A DNA stretch of 22,852 nt, taken from assembly GCA_050330975.1 (NCBI GenBank), contig JBHJHK010000103.1, positions 1-22,852 of the forward strand. Direction: 5' to 3'. This document shows, one piece after another, positions 1 to 6,684 of this stretch. The notes below the pieces were generated by a model, which saw only the letters and a list, made by a program, of their open reading frames with translations, searched no databases and was not told where the DNA came from. Within the stretch, counting starts at the first letter, position 1; every line of letters begins with the position of its first letter. The DNA comes from JBHJHK01 sp050330975 (GTDB lineage Bacteria; Pseudomonadota; Gammaproteobacteria; Competibacterales; Competibacteraceae). A program made the position numbers and the translations under genes.

Positions 1-342
1 GCCGCAGCCACCGAGGACAACCCCAACCCCGCGGCGCTGTTTTCCATTCCCCTCATCTCCGAGGCCAGCTGGCACGTGACCATGGGGGATTTGCTGTTGA
101 TTTTGGCCTTGATTCTCCTCTACGTCGAAATTTGGCGCGCCACCCGCACCAACACCAGCTCCGTCATCAACCACACCCTGTCCCTGGTACTGTTCATCGT
201 CTGCTTGGTGGAGTTTCTCATCCTGCCGGCCATGGCGACCTCGGTGTTCTTTTTGATCACCCTGATGATCCTCATCGACGTCGTCGCCGGTTTCACCGTG
301 ACCATCGCCGCCGCCCGGCGGGATTTCGGGTTCAACCAGTAG
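1..342 (+). CDS. Small integral membrane protein, 5'-truncated
   Basis: The reading frame is open from the first base of the window and stops with TAG at 340-342, so the N-terminus lies outside (113 residues visible). A GTG at 76 and an ATG at 82 are internal start candidates, but the open frame upstream makes truncation more likely. After a polar stretch there are three hydrophobic segments (beginning around MGDLLLILALILLYVEI, then LSLVLFIVCLVEFLILP, then SVFFLITLMILIDVVAG), and the protein ends in a short basic tail. This is a three-helix inner-membrane protein with no enzymatic motif. It lies 46 bases upstream of the large TPR/beta-barrel gene on the same strand, so the two may form an operon and an envelope-related role is possible. 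I do not recognise the family. Confidence 0.75.
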   Translation, partial: AAATEDNPNPAALFSIPLISEASWHVTMGDLLLILALILLYVEIWRATRTNTSSVINHTLSLVLFIVCLVEFLILPAMATSVFFLITLMILIDVVAGFTVTIAAARRDFGFNQ

Positions 343-388
343 GCTCGTCGGGAGCGACCCCTGGCCCTCCGGCAGTAGAGGCGGTTCG

Positions 389-3300
389 GTGATGGGCAGG
401 CCGGCGCTGGCTCGCGCCTTGGGGGTCGCCTTGGGGTTGGGGGCGGGATTGTGCCAGGCCAGTGACCCTTGGCTACCCCGCCCCTTTGAGCCCTGGCGCG
501 ACATCTCCTTGGGCCCGGCGGTCACCGCTGCACCGGCCGACCCCACTAGAGCCGCCACATCCGTCGCCCTGGCCCTAGCCGATCGCAGCCGTTGGGCCGA
601 CGCCGCCCTGGCCTTGGAGGCCCTCGAGGGCCAGGTGGTCGGGAAGGCTGGGGATCCCCATGTGGCCTGGGGGTTGGCGTGGGTGGCCCTGTGGCGCGGT
701 GAGACCGCCGCCGCCGCCAGGGCCCTGGAGCGGGCCCTGGCGTTGGGGCTGCCAACCGCGGGAGAGCGGGCCAGCTTGGTTCGCATCGCCTTGGCCTTGG
801 AGCGCGGGCAGCGTCAAACCGCCAGACAACTGGCCCTCGATGCCCTTCGAGAGCCCCTCACCCAACCCGCACCCTACCTGTGGCTATTTGAACTCGACCG
901 CCGCCGCGACCCCCACCGAGCCCTGATGTGGTTGACCCGCGGGGCGGAACGCTTTCCCCACAGCCCGCACATCGCGGCCCGTCGCGGCAGCTTTTTGGCC
1001 GCCCGAGGGGAGGTGGCGACGGCCCGCGAGGCCATCGAGCGGGCCATGGCCCTCGATCCCGCCTCCCCCGAACCGTGGCTGGCCCGGGGGGATTTGGCGC
1101 GCCGCCTCGGCCAAAGTCAAGCGGCCCGGGCCGCCTACGTCCGGGCGACTCGGCTCCGCCCCGAAGACGACCGCCCTTGGTTCTCCCTGGGGGCGTTGGA
1201 TGTCCGGGCCGACGAGCGCGCCCAGGCCCTGGACAACTGGCGGCGCGCCGTGGCCCTCAACCCCGGTGCCGGGGACTATCGAGGTGCCCTGGGGCTTTTT
1301 CTGACCACCCTCCGTCGCTTTGGGGACGCTGAGCGCTATCTCCACGAGGGACGCACCGTCGACCCCAATGCCGCGGGACTCCGGGCGGCCTGGGCCTACT
1401 GGTGGCTGCGTCGGGGCGATGCCTCGGCCGCCCTCGAAGCCCTGGCCCCCACGGGGGGTGACGACGTCAGGCCTACCCCCTTGGAGGCCCTGATGGCCGG
1501 GGTGGCCCACTACCGCCTCGGAGACCGGGAGCGGGGCCGGCAGCTCCTGGCCCAGGCGGCGTTGGATGCCCCCGAAGAGCCCCTGCCCGGGTTGCTCCGG
1601 GCTCTGGCCGCCCAGGAAGTTTTTGAAGCCTTTGCCGCCGCGGCGAGGGCCCATGAGGCGGCAGCGGCCCTGGAAAGGCGCTGGAGCTTTCCCACGCCTG
1701 TTACCGATGCCACCGGCAGCGCTAGCACCGGTCACGCCCTGGCGCTTTTGGGTCTCGAGACCTGGGCCAAGATTCGGGCCCTGGGGGCCGAGCGCTCCCA
1801 ACCCGGTGATGCCTGGTTGTTGGCGAGTCTGTTGGCGGATCCGTTCAATGCCGCCTCCCAGCGCCTGCTGGGGGGGCTCCAGGCCCCCACGGCCGTGGGA
1901 GTGCCCCTGGGTTTCAGCCCCTTGCTCCCCGCCGATGACCTCGGCATTCAGGGGGGGGTGCGGGTTGACGACGATGGCGACACGGGACTCATCGCCCCCT
2001 TTGCCACCGTCCGGGGCCTGGGGTTCGGCGGCGATTTCGCCTATCGGCTGGGGTTGGATGGCGCGGGATTGGGCAGTCGCGGTCGCGGCGGCTCGGGGGC
2101 GGCTGGAGGGGCTTCCGTGGCCTTGGGAGCCATCCTCGGCGCCCAGTGGCACCTCTACGCCGGCGCCCATTGGCGGCACCTCGATACCGACTCCGGCCGC
2201 GATCGCCCCGCCCGCCAGGGCAGCAGTCACCGTCTGGATTTCGCCGGTGATTACCGCCTTTCGGCCACCACCCGCTGGCGCGCCAAAACCAGCCGTCATC
2301 AGGAAATCCGCCAAACCCTCGGGGAGGCGGGGGGCGAAGACTATCAAAGTGTCACGGTCAACGACTTGGCCGTGGCCCAGGTGGTCCAGCCCATTGAAGG
2401 TTTCCAGTGGGAGGTGGGCGCCGGCTATGCCCGACGGGTGGAGCGGGAAACGGCCTTCGATGGCGACGCGGCCACAGACGATAGCAGTATCAATCGACGG
2501 CTGCGGGACGACGCCATCGACCTCTACACCGGTCTGGCATTTGAGGCCCTGGAAAACCTGTGGTTTGAGGGACAAATGCGCTTCGACCACGTCCGTCAGC
2601 AGGGGGAAGCGGAGATCCGGGAGTGCGAGGCCTGTGATGTCCAAGACGACCAGCGCGATCGCCTCACCACCCGCTTGAGCCCGAGCTTTGGCACAGCCCT
2701 GCGGGTCACCGACGCCCTCGCCGTCCGCGCCGCCTTCCAAACGGGGGTGGGACCGGCGGCTTCCAGTACCCTGGCGGCGGTGGACACCGTGGGCATCCCC
2801 ATGGAGCGGAGCCTGGTGGAAAGCGGTGGAGAAGTGGTTCGGTTGCGGGGTCAGGGGGAGTGGATTTTGGGGGAGCGGGCCCTGGTGATGGCCTTCGTCG
2901 ATCGCCTGTGGGTGGACAACCGCGTCTTGCTTGAAGATGCGCGCCTAGATGGTACCGATCGCTTTGTGGCCCTCAATGAGCTCTTGGACCGGCTGCGCTT
3001 TGATCCCGATTTGGGTAAGCTGCACCCCCGATTGCGCACGGGTGACCTGCGCTTGGAGGGCGATCCCAACTTCGACAGCGGCGACGTGTTGCGCACGGGG
3101 TTGGCGGTCAACGCCATGGTCGACCAGCGATTGGCGCTCTTGGCTCGCTATGACTACACCGATTCCGACCTCGACGACAGCGGTGCCGGGGAACGCCAAC
3201 TGCCTTTTATGGCCCAACACGTCGCCGTGCTGGGTGCCCGCTGGATCTCCCCGGCCCGCATCGACTGGGGGGCCGAAGCCGTCTACCGCTCCGAGCGCTT

Positions 3301-3466
3301 TGAAGATGCCGCCAACCGTCAAGTCCTCGAGGCGGGGTGGGACTTGACCCTGCGGGGCGGTTGGACGTCTCGGGAGCGGCACATCGCGGTGCGGGCCCAG
3401 ATCGACCAACTGCTCCATCCCGACCGCAATACCCGCTATGGTCTTTGGTTGGAGTACCGCAACTAA
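389..3466 (+). CDS. Exported TPR protein with C-terminal predicted outer-membrane beta-barrel (NfrA/PgaA-like architecture)
   Basis: 1025 residues from GTG 389 (ATG 392 is equally possible). Residues 1-25 form a signal peptide with an Ala/Gly/Leu core ending near CQASDP. Residues about 50-420 are alanine-rich helical repeats with clear TPR spacing; the best units span 190-345 (for example AREAIERAMALDPASPEPW). From about residue 515 to the end the chain alternates polar and aromatic residues in short strands with Asp/Gly-rich turns, as in an outer-membrane beta-barrel. It ends in YRN rather than a terminal Phe. This plan, periplasmic TPRs followed by a barrel, is that of PgaA, BcsC and the phage N4 receptor NfrA, which export or bind surface polysaccharide. 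A CEAC pair lies in a putative loop near residue 745. No glycosyltransferase partner is visible, so export is inference; the architecture is fairly secure. Confidence 0.8.
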   Translation: MMGRPALARALGVALGLGAGLCQASDPWLPRPFEPWRDISLGPAVTAAPADPTRAATSVALALADRSRWADAALALEALEGQVVGKAGDPHVAWGLAWVALWRGETAAAARALERALALGLPTAGERASLVRIALALERGQRQTARQLALDALREPLTQPAPYLWLFELDRRRDPHRALMWLTRGAERFPHSPHIAARRGSFLAARGEVATAREAIERAMALDPASPEPWLARGDLARRLGQSQAARAAYVRATRLRPEDDRPWFSLGALDVRADERAQALDNWRRAVALNPGAGDYRGALGLFLTTLRRFGDAERYLHEGRTVDPNAAGLRAAWAYWWLRRGDASAALEALAPTGGDDVRPTPLEALMAGVAHYRLGDRERGRQLLAQAALDAPEEPLPGLLRALAAQEVFEAFAAAARAHEAAAALERRWSFPTPVTDATGSASTGHALALLGLETWAKIRALGAERSQPGDAWLLASLLADPFNAASQRLLGGLQAPTAVGVPLGFSPLLPADDLGIQGGVRVDDDGDTGLIAPFATVRGLGFGGDFAYRLGLDGAGLGSRGRGGSGAAGGASVALGAILGAQWHLYAGAHWRHLDTDSGRDRPARQGSSHRLDFAGDYRLSATTRWRAKTSRHQEIRQTLGEAGGEDYQSVTVNDLAVAQVVQPIEGFQWEVGAGYARRVERETAFDGDAATDDSSINRRLRDDAIDLYTGLAFEALENLWFEGQMRFDHVRQQGEAEIRECEACDVQDDQRDRLTTRLSPSFGTALRVTDALAVRAAFQTGVGPAASSTLAAVDTVGIPMERSLVESGGEVVRLRGQGEWILGERALVMAFVDRLWVDNRVLLEDARLDGTDRFVALNELLDRLRFDPDLGKLHPRLRTGDLRLEGDPNFDSGDVLRTGLAVNAMVDQRLALLARYDYTDSDLDDSGAGERQLPFMAQHVAVLGARWISPARIDWGAEAVYRSERFEDAANRQVLEAGWDLTLRGGWTSRERHIAVRAQIDQLLHPDRNTRYGLWLEYRN

Positions 3467-3514
3467 CCGCGGTGAGGGTCTGGCAGGGACGGCCAAGGGA
3501 TTGATGGCTTCGCT

Positions 3515-3528
3515 GTGAGAATTCTCAC
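3515..3528. repeat. Perfect 14-bp palindrome GTGAGAATTCTCAC
   Basis: A perfect 14-bp inverted repeat without a spacer, 48 bases after the TPR stop codon and just upstream of the hairpin series. It could be an operator for a dimeric regulator controlling the candidate sRNA. It has no T-tract, so it is not a terminator. Confidence 0.5.
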
Positions 3529-3629
3529 TGACGGAGGCATAGGGGACGCGCTAACCTCGTCTCCAGTGCAGTCCTTTGCACTGCACTATCTGGGGGATAA
3601 CGTTGCGCGCTAACCCATTGAGTGCGCCC

Positions 3630-3660
3630 GCCGGACACTCGGTGTGTCCGGCTTTTTTTT
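3630..3660 (+). terminator. Strong intrinsic terminator
   Basis: A 9-bp perfect stem GCCGGACAC/GTGTCCGGC (3630-3638 with 3644-3652) with a 5-nt loop is followed directly by eight T residues (3653-3660). Orientation is plus, so it ends transcripts from the TPR gene or the candidate sRNA. There is no T-tract in the reverse direction. Confidence 0.92.
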
Positions 3661-3712
3661 GCCCCTAAACGACCAAACGAGCATTTATATTATTGATGTA
3701 CAAAGATAAATC

Positions 3713-4558
3713 TCAAGGTGAGGTCCTGAGGAACACCCCGAGGCCGATGTCGTCGGCGTTGAGGATGTTGCGGCGGGCACAATCCCCCAGCATATCCCGC
3801 AGGCGCCGCTTGGTGAAATCGGGGGTGGGGCCCGCTTGAGAGAGGGAGAAGTCCAGCAGCTCGGCGACGATCTCCCAGGGGCTCAGGCGCTTTTGAGCTG
3901 GTAGTGCCACCAGGGAACCCACCCCATCGCTGGCGATGGCCAAGGCTTGAACGGTGTCGACGGCAAAGCTAAACACCAGGGGATGATCGTAGGGGTGATG
4001 GACCACCTGGGGCTGGCCTCGAGGGTCGAAGGTGGTGATGGCGAGGGCATTATCTCCCACGGTGCGCCGGTAGAGATCGTGGCGCTCGGAATTGGCCAGG
4101 TAGGACAGGTAAAAAGGGGCATTGTGGGCGTAGTCCACCTGGATAACCCTCAAGCCCCCCCCTCGCTCCTGGAGTGCCAACACACCATCGCCGTAACAAT
4201 GGACCCAGAGTTGGTCGTGGCGGCGGTAGGCCAACAACAAAGTACTGTCCAACGCCGTGGGTTCGAGGTCTAGGGCCTCCACTTGGAGGAGGCAGCGGCG
4301 AATCAAATCCCGTCCCACTTCCCAGTGGTGCTGGCGGGGATCTTCGGTGTGGAGCAAGCTCTCCAACATGGCCGAGGCCCGCAATACCAAGAGTCGAGCG
4401 CCCATATCGCTGTCGTCGGACGACGAGCAACCGTCGGCCACCAGAACATGGGGCACGGGATCTAGGCCATGGCGGGTGTAATCCTCGCAGACTAGATGGG
4501 TGTGACCGATGCTGTAATGACTGTCCACGGCAAACAACGCGGTGGGTGAATGATCCAC
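3713..4558 (-). CDS. PP2C-family serine/threonine phosphatase-like protein
   Basis: I take GTG at 4558 as the start because AGGA lies 8 bases upstream of it. The frame stays open to a GTG at 4645 without a ribosome site, which would add 29 Ser/Pro-rich residues. With the shorter start (281 aa) the PP2C metal-binding motifs are all present: ED at 25-26, ADGCSSSDDSDMGAR at 41-55 (equivalent to the VxDGMGG motif), LDSTLL at 103-108, ASDGVGSL at 209-216 and ADDIGLGVF at 268-276. It therefore probably dephosphorylates Ser/Thr in a metal-dependent way, in the cytoplasm, since no membrane segment or sensor domain is fused. No kinase lies next to it, so the substrate is unknown. Confidence 0.85.
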   Translation of the reverse strand: MDHSPTALFAVDSHYSIGHTHLVCEDYTRHGLDPVPHVLVADGCSSSDDSDMGARLLVLRASAMLESLLHTEDPRQHHWEVGRDLIRRCLLQVEALDLEPTALDSTLLLAYRRHDQLWVHCYGDGVLALQERGGGLRVIQVDYAHNAPFYLSYLANSERHDLYRRTVGDNALAITTFDPRGQPQVVHHPYDHPLVFSFAVDTVQALAIASDGVGSLVALPAQKRLSPWEIVAELLDFSLSQAGPTPDFTKRRLRDMLGDCARRNILNADDIGLGVFLRTSP

Positions 4559-4794
4559 AGAAGCGTTCCTAAGGGGTCTCGAGGGCGGCGTTGTCGGTGA
4601 CACTGGGATGGGGTAGCAGGTTTTTGTTTGAGAAATGAAATACACCTAATTTTGGGTCTCTTGGCCCAAAGACGTCTCGCCTGGGGTACGTTGTTTGAGT
4701 CTCCACCTTACCGCTGTTCGGCGCCCGGGTAAATTCCCCCGGCTGAAGCCTCGCTCATCCCTCGGTGAATTGATTTTATGCTGCTTTGCAAAAA

Positions 4795-4816
4795 AAGCGA
4801 CTTTTAAGCGACTTTT
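4795..4816. repeat. Tandem 11-bp repeat AAGCGACTTTT x2
   Basis: Two exact, directly adjacent copies of AAGCGACTTTT (4795-4805 and 4806-4816). Each copy is itself partly palindromic (AAG-CGA-CTT). An 11-base period is about one helical turn, which suits cooperative binding of a regulator on one DNA face. It lies about 50 bp upstream of the predicted promoter of the HAD-like gene. Confidence 0.6.
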
Positions 4817-4867
4817 CCGTGTTTATCAACCTTTGAAACAACTTTTTAGATGTTAATGCCATTCATG

Positions 4868-4896
4868 TTGCGGCGCAAAAAAAGCCTGTGTAGAGT
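4868..4896 (+). promoter_or_regulatory. Predicted sigma-70 promoter of the HAD-like gene
   Basis: -35 TTGCGG (4868-4873), a 17-base spacer and -10 TAGAGT (4891-4896, 4 of 6 consensus). It would start transcription near 4903, about 25 bases before the ATG. Confidence 0.45.
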
Positions 4897-4928
4897 GTTG
4901 AGCCAACAGCTACAGGAGCGCTGTCACT

Positions 4929-5303
4929 ATGAACGAAGCACTATGGTTAATCGACGCCAATTGCGTCGAGGATGCCTTATTGGCCAAGGGAAAGCTCGTG
5001 GGGCCTTGGCGAAGGCGGCTCCAAGAGCCCGCGGCCCACTGGCGATTTGTCCTGTTCACCGTCGAGCCCGGCGCGGCGCCATCGGCCCTGTGGACCCGCG
5101 TGGATCGCTTGGGGGTGGATCGGTTGTCGTGGCGGGTGGTGGCCCAGGAAGATGTTGTCGCCATCATCCACCAAGCCCTGGGACAGCACGGTTGCCGGGT
5201 TGAGGAGACCACCTTGGTGAGCGATGATCCCAAACTCCTCGCCCAAGCCCACACCCTGGGGCTGCGATCCCTCGCCACGGGACCCATCGCTGCCGCCGTA
5301 TAA
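4929..5303 (+). CDS. Small HAD-like protein, possibly catalytically degenerate
   Basis: 124 residues; ATG 4929 has AGGAG upstream at a normal distance. The N-terminus (ALWLIDANCV, residues 4-13) looks like a HAD motif I strand, and the C-terminus (VSDDPKLLAQAHTLGLRSL, about 97-115) looks like the late HAD motif IV region. However, motif I reads D-A-N instead of D-x-D, and the cap and middle of the family (normally about 200 residues) are very short. It may be a non-catalytic relative, or a different Rossmann-like domain such as NYN/PIN. It is monocistronic and convergent with the zinc-ribbon gene. Function unknown; the HAD assignment is a pattern guess. Confidence 0.7.
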   Translation: MNEALWLIDANCVEDALLAKGKLVGPWRRRLQEPAAHWRFVLFTVEPGAAPSALWTRVDRLGVDRLSWRVVAQEDVVAIIHQALGQHGCRVEETTLVSDDPKLLAQAHTLGLRSLATGPIAAAV

Positions 5304-5343
5304 AGCCCCCCAAGTGGGGTGTCGTCGGGCGGGATCGGGACCC

Positions 5344-5532
5344 TCAGCGGGGTCGTTCGTCGAAAAAGCTGTCCTCGTCTTCGGGGCGATAGGGCCGTTC
5401 GATCACCATCAGGGCCGGTGTTGGGTGGTGGCAGTGGCAGTGGCGACAGCGCCATTGCCCATGGGGGAGGGGAGCTAGGTCGCCTCGACGACAGGTGGGG
5501 CAGGCGTAGAGTTTGAGGATACGAGTCGTCAA
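5344..5532 (-). CDS. Zinc-ribbon microprotein
   Basis: 62 residues with two CxxC knuckles, C11/C14 (CPTC) and C29/C32 (CRHC), separated by 14 residues. This is typical of a rubredoxin-like or zinc-ribbon fold binding one Zn. The remainder is an acidic tail (RPEDEDSFFDERP). The start is TTG at 5530-5532, overlapping the TGA stop of the DUF2891 gene (TTGA), so translation is probably coupled to that gene. The function is not known; such ribbons commonly act as small nucleic-acid or protein adaptors. Confidence 0.75.
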   Translation of the reverse strand: MTTRILKLYACPTCRRGDLAPLPHGQWRCRHCHCHHPTPALMVIERPYRPEDEDSFFDERPR

Positions 5533-6593
5533 AGGGGTGGGCTCTTGGGTTTGGTCGGGGCTAAAGTGCCCCAGTAGATGGCGAAGCTGGCCAACCAGTG
5601 GCCCCCGGCGTAGTGCTCGCCCCTAGCGCCCAGGAGTCCTTGCCGGGCGTGGCGGGCGGCGGTGACTTGCAGGCTGTTGCGCCTGGGATCTTCCAGGGGT
5701 AGGACAGCGGCGATGCCTTCCAGCATCCAGGCCCTGGACAGGTGCAAGCCATCCAGGTGGCTCAGCTTGGGATCGCGCCGGTCGGTGATGCGCGCTAGGG
5801 GGAGCCAGTCGCTGCGGCCATCCTTGGGCAAGGTGGGGAGAAACCGCTCTAGCCAAAGGGCGTAGTCGTCTCCGGGGAGGAGGCGCGCCATGAGTTCGGC
5901 CTCGGCTAGGGCAGGGGAGAGAAAATCGTGCCCGGAGGGTTCATAGTTCAAGGGGGCGTCACAGTCGTCGAGGTAAAAACGCCGGGCGGCGCCCTCGATG
6001 GCCTCTACTAAGGCGCTTTGGTCGGCCTCGCCCGGTCGGGTGGCAAAATCCCAGGCGAGCCCCAAGGCAAAAGCCGTCTGGCTGTGCTCGCCACTGCGCA
6101 CGGGATAGGCCAGGTCTTGGAGCCAGGTGGTGAGGCGCTGGCAGGCCAGGGTGACCAGGGGAGCGAGGGCTTTGCGAAAGGCGGGGGCATCGGTATCCCC
6201 CTCTTGGGCCCAAAGTCCCAGTTCCCGGGCCAAGCACAGCAACCAAGCCAGACCGTAGGGCCGTTCGAAGGTCGCCCGCAGGTCGGGTTTGAAGTAGGCC
6301 GCTTCTCGCTCCAAGTTGTCGAGGGTGAGGTGCCGATGTAAGGGGGCCCTCAACTCCTCGTCTGGTATCCCGGGGACGCCGTGGCGCAGTAGCCGCACCA
6401 ACGCCCAGTGGTTGTGGACCGCCGAATGCCAATCGTAACAACCGTAAAAGGCAGGGTGCAGGGTGCTGGGCCTTTGGACATCGCCCCCATGCCCCAAGAC
6501 GTGTTGCAGACTGTGGGGATACTCGCGACTGACGCAGGCCAAGGCCAGTTGGCCGCAGTGGTGCAGGGTCTTTGGGTCGAGACGCTCGGTCAT
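5529..6593 (-). CDS. DUF2891 family protein
   Basis: 354 residues. The N-terminal segment HPAFYGCYDWHSAVHNHW (about 46-63) is the hallmark of DUF2891, an uncharacterised family predicted to be alpha-helical and possibly an (alpha/alpha) toroid, rich in conserved His, Trp and Asp. A second conserved patch is HLDGLHLSRAWML near residues 278-290. No signal peptide or membrane segment is visible. The ATG at 6593 has no good Shine-Dalgarno, while a promoter-like element lies about 40 bases upstream. The downstream zinc-ribbon gene overlaps its stop codon, so the two proteins are probably made together. An enzymatic role on a sugar or peptide is speculation. Confidence 0.88.
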   Translation of the reverse strand: MTERLDPKTLHHCGQLALACVSREYPHSLQHVLGHGGDVQRPSTLHPAFYGCYDWHSAVHNHWALVRLLRHGVPGIPDEELRAPLHRHLTLDNLEREAAYFKPDLRATFERPYGLAWLLCLARELGLWAQEGDTDAPAFRKALAPLVTLACQRLTTWLQDLAYPVRSGEHSQTAFALGLAWDFATRPGEADQSALVEAIEGAARRFYLDDCDAPLNYEPSGHDFLSPALAEAELMARLLPGDDYALWLERFLPTLPKDGRSDWLPLARITDRRDPKLSHLDGLHLSRAWMLEGIAAVLPLEDPRRNSLQVTAARHARQGLLGARGEHYAGGHWLASFAIYWGTLAPTKPKSPPL

Positions 6594-6631
6594 AGTCGTG
6601 GCGTGGGGCCGGATGGGTGTTGCTCCAAAGC

Positions 6632-6660
6632 ATTATGCCGGTCCGCCGGGTGGGGAACAA
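6632..6660 (-). promoter_or_regulatory. Predicted minus-strand promoter of DUF2891 gene
   Basis: Read on the minus strand: -35 TTGTTC (6655-6660), a 17-base spacer and -10 CATAAT (6632-6637, 5 of 6). The spacer contains one arm of the inverted repeat at 6644-6677, so a bound regulator would block the promoter. Confidence 0.4.
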
Positions 6661-6677
6661 TCGCGCCTCACCCGGCG
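6644..6677. repeat. 9-bp inverted repeat with 16-bp spacer
   Basis: CGCCGGGTG (6644-6652) and CACCCGGCG (6669-6677) are perfect complements around a 16-base centre holding the -35 of the DUF2891 promoter. No T-tract follows on either strand, so an operator or an mRNA end-structure for comM is more likely than an intrinsic terminator. Confidence 0.5.
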
Positions 6678-6684
6678 TGCGGGG

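Larger units (their letters stand above)
3515..3660 (+). ncRNA. Candidate structured sRNA or structured 3' UTR
   Basis: This gene-free stretch after the TPR gene contains, in order: a perfect palindrome (3515-3528); a 7-bp hairpin with one G-U pair (3542-3548 with 3558-3564); an 8-bp perfect hairpin AGTGCAGT/ACTGCACT (3565-3572 with 3580-3587, 7-nt loop); a single-stranded linker; and a strong terminator. The 9-mer GCGCTAACC occurs twice, overlapping the loop of the first hairpin (3548-3556) and in the linker (3607-3615), as repeated target-binding motifs do in some regulatory RNAs. The downstream gene is on the opposite strand, so this is not a 5' leader. I found no convincing promoter, so it could be a processed 3' UTR of the TPR mRNA. 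I recognise no Rfam family. Confidence 0.45.
4559..4928. other. Gene-free intergenic region between divergent genes
   Basis: 370 bases, more A/T-rich than the flanking genes, separating the PP2C gene (-) from the HAD-like gene (+). I see a 6-bp inverted repeat TTTGGG/CCCAAA (4651-4656 with 4665-4670) upstream of the phosphatase, a tandem 11-bp repeat (4795-4816) and a plus-strand promoter (4868-4896). No small ORF with a convincing ribosome site was found. Confidence 0.6.

Noticed and set aside
884..2740. 618-residue open frame on the minus strand inside the TPR/barrel gene
   Set aside because: It is antisense to a gene with a signal peptide and repeat structure, its composition is Gly/Pro/Gln-rich without recognisable domains, and long antisense frames are expected at this GC content.
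3584..3612. Thiamine pyrophosphate riboswitch-like string ATCTGGGGGATAACG
   Set aside because: Only a short part resembles the TPP core; the CTGAGA and ACCC elements are missing and no gene follows on that strand.
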